64,000 nucleotides of DNA from Ruminococcus flavefaciens (GTDB taxonomy: Bacteria; Bacillota; Clostridia; Oscillospirales; Ruminococcaceae). The notes under the pieces were generated by a model, which was not told where the DNA came from, did no database searches, and worked only from the letters and a program-made list of their open reading frames with translations. The position numbers and the translations under genes were made by a program. Within the stretch, counting starts at the first letter, position 1; each line of letters begins with the position of its first letter. Of the stretch, positions 25,343 to 34,651 are shown piece by piece. Location of the stretch: NCBI GenBank assembly GCA_023662725.1, contig JAMPIL010000002.1, forward strand, positions 1 to 64,000. Reading direction: 5' to 3'.

Positions 25343-28300
25343 TTATTTTGCGACACTTTTTCTGCGTCGTCTGATAAGATAGTAAGCGGCGATTGAGCTT
25401 ATTATTATGCCCGTTACATAGTAAATTGTTGTTCCCTCTCCGCCTGCAGAGGGCATTTCGCCTTGAGTTTCTTCGCCTTTAGTGTTTTTTACTGAAAGCT
25501 GGGTTGATTCACCGTCTATTAGCTGTTTTCCGTTGTCATATTCGCTTGGCAGATACTTTACTCCGCTGCCTTTGATTTCAGTTACCGTTGTTCCGGATGA
25601 ATCACATTCAGCAATATAGTAGTAATACGGTCTGCCATTTTCATCTGTAAGCGGAAGACCACTAACTTCCAATGACCAATTTTGCTTTCCATAGATAGTA
25701 TAAACATCAACAAGTTCAGCGTTTTCCGGAATATCAGGTCGTTTTCCTATTGCCTGAACGTTGATAGTAAATTCAGCAGAAGAACCGTCAGAATCAGTTG
25801 CCGTAATTGTAACCGAGCCGTAGTTCTTTGATGTTACCTTGCCATTTTCGTCAACCGCTGCAACGTTTTCGTCACTTGATGTCCATTTTACATTTCCAAC
25901 GTTTCCGCTTGCTGTAAGCTGAATTTCGTCACCAATATTCATAACGTTGTCACCGCTGATAATTAATTGATCAACGACTATTATCTGTCCTGTGCAGTCC
26001 GTTTCAACACCGTTGCAAATTATCGTGAATGTTGTTTCTCCAACAGCTTTTGCAGTTACATTACCGTTTCCGTCGATTGATGCAATACTGTCATTTTCAT
26101 TGCGATAAGTTATCGTTCCTGTATTATCGCTTAACTGAATTTGTGAAGTATCGTTAATACGAAGTCTGATAGGCGAGTTTACTGCTGTGATTGATTTTGT
26201 TGTGAGGGTAATTTTACCTTTGATATTGTTTGCCTCTCCAGTGAGTGTTACGTCACCGAAATGACCTCCTGCTGTGTAGGTGTAAGTACCGTCATTATTA
26301 TTAGTGATTGAACCGTATCCACCCGGAATTGTCCAATTATTGATGTCAGTAACAGTGTTTCCATCTGCGTCTGTTACAGTGAGTATTGCTGTTTCTCCTG
26401 GGAGAAGTTCGGATTTGTCGGCTGTTATGGTATATGAATTTTCTGCTTCAAAATAGAAACGAACGTATTTTGGTTTGTTCCAAATAAATGCAAAACTACT
26501 GATTTCGTTATAAGGTACACTATTAGCCCCCCATATTCTTGGATATACCATAGTACCATTTTCTTCTCTCGGTTCAAAAATTAATTTACCATCTTCATAC
26601 TTATAAATAGGATTCAAGTTTCCATCATCATTCCAGTGAAAAACACCGTTATTCATTCTCAAAGCAATTTTATTTGAATCATGTCCTAATTCGATTTTTG
26701 TTACTTTTTTGCCTGAAATATAGCTGCTTATATCAGCACAATTTCCATTTTGATCATAAATCAACATTGTATTAAATACATCAGAATTATGTGCATCACT
26801 AAACTCTATATAATTATCGCCTTCTGCATAGAGTTTTGTATCGTATCTAAATATCATAGTAGGAAGTTCGCTAATGCTCTGAATTGTTGCTTCTGATATG
26901 GTAAGAGACGGATCAGGCTTGCCGTTATAGGCATTTTTAACGCCCGGAATTTCATATGTGTAACCGGTTTTGTAGAAGTGATAAAGTCCGGCAGCTGCTC
27001 CGACAAGATTTGCGTTGTAGTCGCTTGCTACTTCGTTTGTTTGGTAATCAGAACGAATATCGGCATACGAACTTCCGACATATTGAGGACCTCCTACCAG
27101 ACCGCCGATCAAACGGAATACATCCTGGTCATAACCGTCGATAATATTTGTATCGTCTTTTACTTCCATATCGCAGCGCTTTCCTGCACCGGCTCTGAAA
27201 TGAGGTCTTTTTGTTGAGTTTTCAGAGAAATTAGATACAAGAGCCGTTCCGCAGCAATCTCCAAGAATGTAATTCATCTGTGATCTACACCATGATTTAA
27301 CGTTATCCGTATTAACTCCGGATTCCGAATGATTAGCTGCTGCAAGAGCGATTGTCTGATAACCGGTATTGTATCTCGACTGTCCCCATGCATTTGTGTC
27401 TTTATAACCAGAACCTGTACATTCACTATTCGCAAAGCTTGTTACATCGTTCCAGCTTCCGCCAAGGTATGCGGCATTGGCACATTTTGCACCGAGAGCA
27501 ACGTTATTCCAGTGATATCCGCCCCAGCCGTTGCCGAGACCGCTTAATTTAGCTGACGCCTTTTGTTTGTAGCTGTTATAATCGGATGAATTTCCTGCTT
27601 CGTTGGATGCGACTGCGATCCATACTGCCGCCCAAGCCTGATCGTCCTGTTCGCTGTCGGATGCATAAAATCCGGGATACTGTGAACTCATCTGAGTTTC
27701 ATCTTTGTTTACTCCCCATTCGTTTAATGGAGTATTGACTCTTTCAGAGAATTCGTAAAGCTCTTTGGCTTTTTCAAGATATGCACTGTATTTTGCCTCG
27801 TCTGTAGTGTGGAAATTCAGATAGCTTAAGGCAAGTGAAGCGGCATATTCAGCTGCTATATCAGCTCCGGCATTGCTTCTCCAATACATTTGATCTTCAC
27901 GGGAATCCTGAAGTTCCGGAATTCCCCAATAAGCGTGGTCGGTATTGCCGTGACCTTTCTGAACGAGAATTTCTGTTGTACCGTTGTTATTACGGATGCA
28001 TTTGCTGAAAAATTCCGCATAGTAATCGGTAATCATCTTTGTGTGTGCTGTCTGACCAAGCTCATCGTAATCTTCTCTGAATTCATACAAGTTCCATCCA
28101 AGATTTGAAGCCGAGAATCCTGCCGGCAGACCAAACATTGCATGGTCGCCCGCATCGTGGAATCCGCCGGGAACTTCATCGTCGGTATGACAATCGCCTC
28201 GCCAGTAATAATTGCTGTTTTCATCAACCTGATTGCCGCACATGACTCCGTCATAGAAGAAAAGCGAGTATTGAAGAAGTCTTGCATAATCTTCTTTGAC

Positions 28301-31300
28301 TTCATCCGCAGTTTGTTCCGGCCACAAAGCTCCTGTCGGAGAAGGTTGTAAACCAGGCGTATTTGACGAAGATTGATTTGTAGACCTATAAAGAGCAACC
28401 TTTATCGAATCAGGACGCTTTGTCGTAGAATTTTCATCATCCCAAAGTTTTTGAATGATAAGACTGCTTAGTTTAGGTTCGTTTGTAATTGAAAGAGTAC
28501 TTGAATCAACCGAGCTTTCATTGCTGTCCGTTTTTATCTTCCAGCCGTTCGGAACATTGGGTTCTGTAATGCGGTATGTTTTTCCTGCTGGAAGATTATC
28601 AGCCACTGCTTTCCAATCATCAGCAGATGTAAGGGTAATATTACGCACATCCACCCAATTATCATCGTTTTTTATTTGAAGTTTTACTGTGAGACTATTT
28701 GGAACCGCAACATTTGAGTTACTCGGATTATACCATATTTTCTCAATATTCAGTGAAATTGTTTTCAGAGTGTTTGCTGCAATAAGAGTGCCGTCCGGAT
28801 CAACGGAATAGCTGTCATCGTAACCGTCAGGAACTTTTACTTCCTTAATATAGTAGTAATAAGGCTGTTTTACTCCGTCCTTAAGGTATTTCGATTCAAG
28901 ACCGCTCCATGTTGCTGTCCAGTTGTTTGATTCGCTAAGAACTGCGGTTACATCACTGCCGTCCTTTTTATATGCCATAGCTTCTGTAAGCTGTGTTTTT
29001 GCATCGGTAAGTTCGGTTTCAGAGCGATATAACTTAACTGTTATTGAATCTGGTCTTAATGACTCAAAGCCTTCGTCGTTTAACCATTTTTTGGTAACAG
29101 TGATGTCCTTTTCGTCTTTTTCTTTTTCGTTTCCGATTTCAAAAGTTGAACCGTCAACGGTGAGCATCGGGTTTTCATCAGACATTGCTGAATTGCCACC
29201 CGAAGAATTTGGGGCAAAAATGTATTTTGTACCGTCAGCAGTAACGATCTCAACATAACTTGGATCGATATAAGACCATCCATGGTTATTTTGAATCTCA
29301 AACTTTGTAAGAGATACCGGATTATCAAAAGTTTTTTGATAAGAACCATCAGCCTGTCTTATTTCACTGCCATTGACTTTTAAATCATTGCCGTCAACGT
29401 TAAGATAAAGAAGAGGTTCCGGATCAGCCTTTACAATGAATGATTTTACATTGTTGATAGATACGCCATCTTTTCCATTCAGCTGTTGATCTTTGTTTTC
29501 GCCGACGCATACAAAATACTGACGGCCGCCGTCTACATCTTTAACATCGATGCTTACAGAAGTTGGTCGTCCTGATGTGATCGAGTAATTGCTGTTAACG
29601 GTAAAATAAATCTTACCCGGATTCTTATAGGTTTCTCCCTTATCCTTTTCAGGATGATCGGGGATAATATCTTCGGTCAGATAATAAACTCCGGGGAAAA
29701 GATAACCGTTTTTAGTATAATTGTTATCAAGATTCTTGAAAACTTCGTTGTCGAAGATATTTCCGTTGCCGTCGAGATCGGAGCAAATAAGCGTACCGTC
29801 AGCTGAATAGAGTGAGAACTTTGCGCCTTCAAGCTTTATAGATTTGTCCTTTGAATCCACTTTTCTGAGCGTAAGCTTAACTCCGAGCACTCGGTTGTCA
29901 ACCATTTCAATGATTCGTTCCTGAGTAAGATCAAGTATCGGATATGGTTCACTGTCTCCGTCTTTCCAGTATTCGATATGCGTAGCGTCTTTTACATTGA
30001 AATAAATATCTTCAGCTTTCTCATATGTTGAGGGAGAACTATTTTCCTTAAATGTATAAGTTTCTCCAACTGTCAGCTTTGAAACGTCAATTAAAAATGA
30101 ATCCGAACCTGTTTCAGGAGCAGAATCCCATTTCCATATGGTTTCATCAGTAATCTGAGTTTCACCATGCCAAAGCTGAATATCGGCTCCTGTTACTGCA
30201 TTGCCTGCATCGTCAACCTTCTTGAATAATAAGCCGGGTTTGTTAACGAAATCAAGATTTTCTTTCGGAAGCGGCATTATCATAATGCTTTCCGGAGAAT
30301 AGTAGTAATTTTCTTTGTTATTTTCATCACCAATAGTTATTAATGATGATTTTTGGATATTATCTACTATATTTGTTCCGTTTGCATTAAGCTTATTAAC
30401 TCGCTTTCCTTGTGTATTTGCCTTAGGGATAGTTATTTTGGCTGTAGTAGTATATTCTTTATCATTAACTATATACTTGGCTGTTATATCGCCGGTTTTG
30501 TTTTCATCAGTAGTATTAGTAGTTTCTTTTAATTTTACAATACATTTTGTCTGATCGCTATCGCTTGTTGTGATTTCAGCTATAGTCTCATCACTGATTG
30601 ACCATACAGCCGGCTTATTAGCAGTCAAAGTCGCTGTGTTCTCGGATATATCACTTACATTGCTTATCTGGAATGGATTAACATACACTGTGAAAGTTCC
30701 AACCTTGCCAGTCGTATTTAGACTATCGGTGTCGCTGTCTGTACCTGTTATTGTATACCAGCCGGGTTCTGTTGCATTCAGAGTATATTCAGATCCATTT
30801 GTTGTAATTTCGCAACCCTGTTCAGGCTCATAGTACCATAAAATATCGCCTTTTGCGTTTTGGATATTCAATTGTGTTGAATCTCCAACTATCAAATCTT
30901 CGTTTTGTGGAGTAACATTAAATGTGTTGGGTGTGTTATAAGTAATTTTTAAATTGCTTACTTCTAACTGATCAGCGTTATTGTAACAATTAATTTGTAT
31001 CTTTCCAACTTTGACATCTGATAAGTTAATCGTTTGCGAACCTGTGCTTGTAAATGTCTGCGCATGATATCCATCATAATTGCCAGTGTTATTGTCATCA
31101 GAATAATATACAAATGTTATTTCCGGATTTCCAACGCTTTCATCAGAAGATTTTAAATTAAAATCAAATTCAATCTTACTTACAGAACCAGTTACGTTAT
31201 CATGAATACCATATTCTTGACCAAAATTTATATTGTTTAACGAATATTCAGCGATTCTTGTTGAAGTGTTTTGAGTTATTGCTGGTTTTTCTGGTTTATC

Positions 31301-33496
31301 AGTAGAATCGGATGATATAGTTGGCGACGGTTGACTTATTAAACTTTCTTCCGGATCATTATCAGCTGTTTCAGTAATATTCTTTACTGAATCCACCGTT
31401 GTCTTACCAGAAGCAGTAGTTACATCAATGGCGAAAGAATTAATTGTATTGCCGTCATAGCCTTTTACATAAATCCTGCGCTGTTCAATACCCTTATCGC
31501 CATAAGCATCTTTTATGGTGAATTCCAGCGTTTCATTCAGTCCGTCTGGTTTTTCAGGACTTTCAGTCATCTGCACCTTGACGTCAATCTTTTGCGGGAA
31601 TGTTCCGCTGCCGTCTTTAGGAAGCAGGTAATCGCTGTAGATAGTTTCTTCTACCTTTATAGAATATTGCTTATCTTCTTTAAGGTATCCTTCAGGAGCA
31701 GATTGTTCTTCTAAAATATAAGTTTTTAAAATGGTATATGTACCATTCTCCATAAGCGACGTGTAATCCGTATCTCCGGAGAAATCCACCGCTGTCGGAA
31801 TTGAAGCATACTTTGTTTCACTTCCGCTGTTCCATGCACTTACAAGGCTGTCGTCCTGTTCATTGTCAGGAGTATTATTAGTATCAATGAGTGCAAGAGT
31901 TGCGCCGGGGAGGAAAACAGAATTTCCTTCGTCGTCTTTTATACTTGAAAATTTATCAACCGGAATAGTATAACCAGAAACAGCTCCAAGAATATCGGCT
32001 CCGCCTCGGTAAGGTCTGTAACCGAATTCAAGACCGCCCTTGAAGGATTTTGCAATAAGAGCTCCGGAAAGATGTCCGGGTGATTTCTCTTCCATTGAAG
32101 TTACATCAGCGTTTGGAGCAAGAATCGTACCATTGAAGTTTCCGTTAACAGAAACCTTTGTAGCTGCATAGAAGTTGTACAGAATTCTCTGCGAATCCGG
32201 ATGATTGTTGCTGTGAACGTTTCCTGTATTGGATATTTCAGTACCGTTTATAAAGGTATGAACGTTTGAGTTATTACCGTCACCAGCGATAACAACGTTG
32301 CTGTCACCACAGTTTACAACAATGTTTGCACCTTCAGGGATATCATCGAAAAATATATTTCTGTAATCTTTCCACGAACCTCCAAGGTCAAAATAAACTG
32401 TTTTAGCTTTGCTGTCAGTTCCGGGACCTGTCAGGTGTATGTCGCCCCATTGACTACCGTCGGCAGCGATACCTTTCTTCTGCGAGAGAATTGAAGAACG
32501 TTCTCTGATTTGAGAAAAGGCTTTTGAAATAATATCTTTTGTATCATCGTATTGATACATCTGGGCTAATTCGTTTATATTGTCTAAGTAATTATGCGGA
32601 CAATTGTCGCCGCATCCACCCGGATAATCATGACTGTGCAAATCGCTGTAAGGCAGATCCTCGCTGGTAGAACCAACATATGTTATATGATGAGAATCAT
32701 CTATATTGCCTATTATAAATCGTTTGAAAAGTCCTTCTTCAGGAAGATAATAAACGGTATATGAATATTTGTTACCGGCATTGGTCGTATGGTATTTATG
32801 TGATGAATCATTAGCGTCATCGTATTTTTCATCATCTGTACCATTTCTGTCATGACCATAGCCAGTAGAAAGCGTATTTATACGTACCATTTTTCCGCCA
32901 ACGATAACGCTTGCGAAATTAGCTATTTCAGCGTAATTATCTGTTGAAGACAGGTGAGTCATTGTAGCGTAATCGCCGCTTCCTACCTGATAATTCCAAT
33001 CTTTGGTAAATGTAAGATCTCCGCCGATAGCGACACGACCTTCTGCATCAGCTTCGGTGGCAGTAAAATCGCCCTCGATAAAGGCGCAGAAATCATTTGC
33101 GATACCTAAAAAATACTCATCCATTGCTGCATTCATTATCTCGTCAACAGTAATGCATCCGTCAGCCCAGGCAACACCTGTTCCCTCACCGATAAGCAGC
33201 GTTTTCAAAGACATTTCGCTTGGGCTATATGTTGTACCATTTACAATATTTCCGTCTGTACCGGCAGCGTTGTTCAGCATTTGTCCGCCGCCTTGTTCTT
33301 CATTTGCCAAAAGACTGACCGGCGGACTTTCACCATTAGTATCATTTTTATCCGTCATACTGATAGCCGGCATGATAAGACTCATTGGTACGGCAAATGT
33401 AACAATAGTTGAAAGGCTCATGATTACAGCAAGATACTTTTTTCGTTTTTCATGATCTTTCAGGTATTTGCGGATTAGTGATTGAAATCCTTTCAA
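25343..33496 (-). CDS. Giant pilus tip/adhesin protein with a GH9 cellulase inserted in a Cna_B domain
   Basis: 2717 residues, numbered from the TTG at 33496. The order is a long basic signal peptide; a choice-of-anchor-A domain (about 120-500); a SpaA-type domain (to about 690); a beta-sandwich module (about 745-855); Ig-like and SpaA/Cna_B repeats; and a Cna_B start (IIQKLWDDENSTTKRPDSI, to about 1705). GH9 spans about 1725-2190, with DAGD at 1781-1784, HFR in KRPHFRAGAG and acid Glu2155 in NEVASDYNA. An unrecognised beta module follows (about 2195-2352), then Ig-like/Big_2 domains. The Cna_B second half resumes near 2590 (GKQNWSLEVSGLPLTDENG). The C-terminus is MPSAG (2681-2685), a helix and RRRR. 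GGGAGGG lies 9 bases before the TTG but abuts the ATG at 33505, so the TTG start is preferred. Confidence 0.93.
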   Translation of the reverse strand: MKGFQSLIRKYLKDHEKRKKYLAVIMSLSTIVTFAVPMSLIMPAISMTDKNDTNGESPPVSLLANEEQGGGQMLNNAAGTDGNIVNGTTYSPSEMSLKTLLIGEGTGVAWADGCITVDEIMNAAMDEYFLGIANDFCAFIEGDFTATEADAEGRVAIGGDLTFTKDWNYQVGSGDYATMTHLSSTDNYAEIANFASVIVGGKMVRINTLSTGYGHDRNGTDDEKYDDANDSSHKYHTTNAGNKYSYTVYYLPEEGLFKRFIIGNIDDSHHITYVGSTSEDLPYSDLHSHDYPGGCGDNCPHNYLDNINELAQMYQYDDTKDIISKAFSQIRERSSILSQKKGIAADGSQWGDIHLTGPGTDSKAKTVYFDLGGSWKDYRNIFFDDIPEGANIVVNCGDSNVVIAGDGNNSNVHTFINGTEISNTGNVHSNNHPDSQRILYNFYAATKVSVNGNFNGTILAPNADVTSMEEKSPGHLSGALIAKSFKGGLEFGYRPYRGGADILGAVSGYTIPVDKFSSIKDDEGNSVFLPGATLALIDTNNTPDNEQDDSLVSAWNSGSETKYASIPTAVDFSGDTDYTSLMENGTYTILKTYILEEQSAPEGYLKEDKQYSIKVEETIYSDYLLPKDGSGTFPQKIDVKVQMTESPEKPDGLNETLEFTIKDAYGDKGIEQRRIYVKGYDGNTINSFAIDVTTASGKTTVDSVKNITETADNDPEESLISQPSPTISSDSTDKPEKPAITQNTSTRIAEYSLNNINFGQEYGIHDNVTGSVSKIEFDFNLKSSDESVGNPEITFVYYSDDNNTGNYDGYHAQTFTSTGSQTINLSDVKVGKIQINCYNNADQLEVSNLKITYNTPNTFNVTPQNEDLIVGDSTQLNIQNAKGDILWYYEPEQGCEITTNGSEYTLNATEPGWYTITGTDSDTDSLNTTGKVGTFTVYVNPFQISNVSDISENTATLTANKPAVWSISDETIAEITTSDSDQTKCIVKLKETTNTTDENKTGDITAKYIVNDKEYTTTAKITIPKANTQGKRVNKLNANGTNIVDNIQKSSLITIGDENNKENYYYSPESIMIMPLPKENLDFVNKPGLLFKKVDDAGNAVTGADIQLWHGETQITDETIWKWDSAPETGSDSFLIDVSKLTVGETYTFKENSSPSTYEKAEDIYFNVKDATHIEYWKDGDSEPYPILDLTQERIIEMVDNRVLGVKLTLRKVDSKDKSIKLEGAKFSLYSADGTLICSDLDGNGNIFDNEVFKNLDNNYTKNGYLFPGVYYLTEDIIPDHPEKDKGETYKNPGKIYFTVNSNYSITSGRPTSVSIDVKDVDGGRQYFVCVGENKDQQLNGKDGVSINNVKSFIVKADPEPLLYLNVDGNDLKVNGSEIRQADGSYQKTFDNPVSLTKFEIQNNHGWSYIDPSYVEIVTADGTKYIFAPNSSGGNSAMSDENPMLTVDGSTFEIGNEKEKDEKDITVTKKWLNDEGFESLRPDSITVKLYRSETELTDAKTQLTEAMAYKKDGSDVTAVLSESNNWTATWSGLESKYLKDGVKQPYYYYIKEVKVPDGYDDSYSVDPDGTLIAANTLKTISLNIEKIWYNPSNSNVAVPNSLTVKLQIKNDDNWVDVRNITLTSADDWKAVADNLPAGKTYRITEPNVPNGWKIKTDSNESSVDSSTLSITNEPKLSSLIIQKLWDDENSTTKRPDSIKVALYRSTNQSSSNTPGLQPSPTGALWPEQTADEVKEDYARLLQYSLFFYDGVMCGNQVDENSNYYWRGDCHTDDEVPGGFHDAGDHAMFGLPAGFSASNLGWNLYEFREDYDELGQTAHTKMITDYYAEFFSKCIRNNNGTTEILVQKGHGNTDHAYWGIPELQDSREDQMYWRSNAGADIAAEYAASLALSYLNFHTTDEAKYSAYLEKAKELYEFSERVNTPLNEWGVNKDETQMSSQYPGFYASDSEQDDQAWAAVWIAVASNEAGNSSDYNSYKQKASAKLSGLGNGWGGYHWNNVALGAKCANAAYLGGSWNDVTSFANSECTGSGYKDTNAWGQSRYNTGYQTIALAAANHSESGVNTDNVKSWCRSQMNYILGDCCGTALVSNFSENSTKRPHFRAGAGKRCDMEVKDDTNIIDGYDQDVFRLIGGLVGGPQYVGSSYADIRSDYQTNEVASDYNANLVGAAAGLYHFYKTGYTYEIPGVKNAYNGKPDPSLTISEATIQSISELPTMIFRYDTKLYAEGDNYIEFSDAHNSDVFNTMLIYDQNGNCADISSYISGKKVTKIELGHDSNKIALRMNNGVFHWNDDGNLNPIYKYEDGKLIFEPREENGTMVYPRIWGANSVPYNEISSFAFIWNKPKYVRFYFEAENSYTITADKSELLPGETAILTVTDADGNTVTDINNWTIPGGYGSITNNNDGTYTYTAGGHFGDVTLTGEANNIKGKITLTTKSITAVNSPIRLRINDTSQIQLSDNTGTITYRNENDSIASIDGNGNVTAKAVGETTFTIICNGVETDCTGQIIVVDQLIISGDNVMNIGDEIQLTASGNVGNVKWTSSDENVAAVDENGKVTSKNYGSVTITATDSDGSSAEFTINVQAIGKRPDIPENAELVDVYTIYGKQNWSLEVSGLPLTDENGRPYYYYIAECDSSGTTVTEIKGSGVKYLPSEYDNGKQLIDGESTQLSVKNTKGEETQGEMPSAGGEGTTIYYVTGIIISSIAAYYLIRRRRKSVAK

Positions 33497-33533
33497 CGAA
33501 ATCATCCCTCCCTAAATTCAGATTATGGAACTT

Positions 33534-34127
33534 TCAGACTGTTCCGATACTTTCAAAAGGCCATATACGGAAAATAACCTTTCCGATGACGTATTCATCA
33601 GCGATACATCCTACGGTTGAAGAACGGCTGTCGATCGAAACCGAACGATGATCTCCCATAACGAAAATTCTGTTATCAGGAACCTGATACGGCATTTCTA
33701 TATCGCACGTTCCCAGAGCAAGCTCATTTACATAAGGCTCATCCAGTTTGACATCATTGACATAAACTGTGCCGTCCTCTGTAATATTTATGTAATCGCC
33801 GGCAATTCCTATAACTCTTTTCAGAAGAATTTTGTTGTTATAATAAAAAGCCACTATATCTCCCTGTTTGAAGTTGCTTCTTTTAGAACAGATAATGAGT
33901 TCGTCATTCTGCATAGTCGGCGTCATGCTTGATCCCGTAACTCTGAGAACGGGAAGAAAAAGCATAGAAACCAGAACTGCTATAGCGGCAACAACGAGAA
34001 GGGATGATATAGTGCTTCTCAATATTCTCCTGAAATCTTTTCGGTATTTAATTTGTTTCAGCTCTGCTTCAAGCTGATTTGCGCTGGGCAGATTCTCAAA
34101 CGAATTACCCGCATCGGTTGTATTCAT
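33534..34127 (-). CDS. lepB: Signal peptidase I, pilus-operon type
   Basis: Type I leader peptidase of 197 residues when started at 34127, which gives an ATGA overlap with the upstream gene. An in-frame ATG at 34160 lacks a ribosome-binding site. One membrane helix (about 41-60) is followed by the catalytic Ser67 in GSSMTPTM, Lys103 in LLKRVIGI, and the MGDHRSVSIDSR box. It lies directly upstream of the giant surface protein, so a dedicated role in processing the pilus precursors, as for SipA-type chaperone/peptidases in other pilus loci, is likely. Both catalytic residues are present, so it is probably active. Confidence 0.93.
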   Translation of the reverse strand: MNTTDAGNSFENLPSANQLEAELKQIKYRKDFRRILRSTISSLLVVAAIAVLVSMLFLPVLRVTGSSMTPTMQNDELIICSKRSNFKQGDIVAFYYNNKILLKRVIGIAGDYINITEDGTVYVNDVKLDEPYVNELALGTCDIEMPYQVPDNRIFVMGDHRSVSIDSRSSTVGCIADEYVIGKVIFRIWPFESIGTV

Positions 34128-34327
34128 TTTGAATCGCTTCCCTCCTTTTCGTTGGGACATACAGCATGAAAAATTTTTTTAAGAATCTCCCGGTCAGCAG
34201 CGGAGCTATCGAGCTGTTTCTTCAGATCGTTGTTTTCGGTCTGGAGAAGATCTATCTCTTTGCGCATGGTAAAGAGAAGTTCAAGAAGCTCTGTTTTTTT
34301 CAGCTTATGCAATTCCTTGTCCGTCAT
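34124..34327 (-). CDS. Small coiled-coil protein at the head of the pilus operon
   Basis: 67 residues. The sequence starts MTDKELHKLKKTELLELLF and is dominated by heptad-like Leu/Lys/Glu stretches (about residues 8-45: LQTENNDLKKQLDSS), which predicts a coiled coil. There is no signal peptide and no membrane helix. It is translationally coupled to the signal peptidase gene. Similar small proteins occur beside signal peptidase genes in Ruminococcus-like bacteria, from memory; the function is unknown. Confidence 0.75.
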   Translation of the reverse strand: MTDKELHKLKKTELLELLFTMRKEIDLLQTENNDLKKQLDSSAADREILKKIFHAVCPNEKEGSDSK

Positions 34328-34419
34328 ACATTTCGCCTGCCTTTGCTGATGTCGAAAATTTACGATTTGTATATTTTTGACATTTTATTTTCGGAAGTTT
34401 CCTTAAATCTTATGAACTT

Positions 34420-34448
34420 AGTATAGCATCTTCAAATAAAAATGTCAA
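34420..34448 (-). promoter_or_regulatory. Sigma-A promoter of the pilus operon
   Basis: On the minus strand a consensus TTGACA (34448-34443) and TATACT (34425-34420) are separated by exactly 17 bases. The start point near 34413 gives a leader of about 85 nucleotides before the coiled-coil gene. The near-consensus promoter suggests strong basal transcription unless a repressor acts; I see no clear operator. Confidence 0.82.
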
Positions 34449-34574
34449 CGATTTTTTATTTTTTTGTAACTTTTCACAAAAAAATAAATTTTTTAAGCCT
34501 TTAAATAGAGGAGCGTATTTCTGAAATCTATGCAATATGTATAAAGATAGGTATTAAAGGCATAGTTTTATAAA

Positions 34575-34606
34575 CAAACAAAAAAGGAGAGCAGTGAGTG
34601 CTCTCC
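34575..34606 (-). terminator. Terminator after the 2-hydroxyacid dehydrogenase gene
   Basis: GGAGAGCA and TGCTCTCC form an 8-base-pair stem around GTGAG-type loop sequence. On the minus strand it is followed by TTTTTTGTTTG, a clear intrinsic terminator for the gene ending at 34652. Confidence 0.88.
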
Positions 34607-34651
34607 TTGGTGAATATTTTGGTATGAAAGGCTTAGAATTTGTAATTTTTT

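Larger units (their letters stand above)
34328..34651 (-). other. Intergenic region (324 bases)
   Basis: It holds the pilus promoter (34420-34448) with its leader, and the terminator of the 2-hydroxyacid dehydrogenase gene (34575-34606). The rest is AT-rich, and I see no gene in it. Confidence 0.7.

Noticed and set aside
33003..33455. 150-codon plus-strand frame opposite the giant tip protein
   Set aside because: It lies antisense to the choice-of-anchor-A region and has no family features; long antisense frames are common opposite repetitive surface genes.
25343..33505. Idea that the GH9 part is a separate gene joined by a sequencing error
   Set aside because: The frame is open for the whole 8 kb, the GH9 ends in linker sequence on both sides, and the two Cna_B halves complement each other, which supports a genuine insertion.
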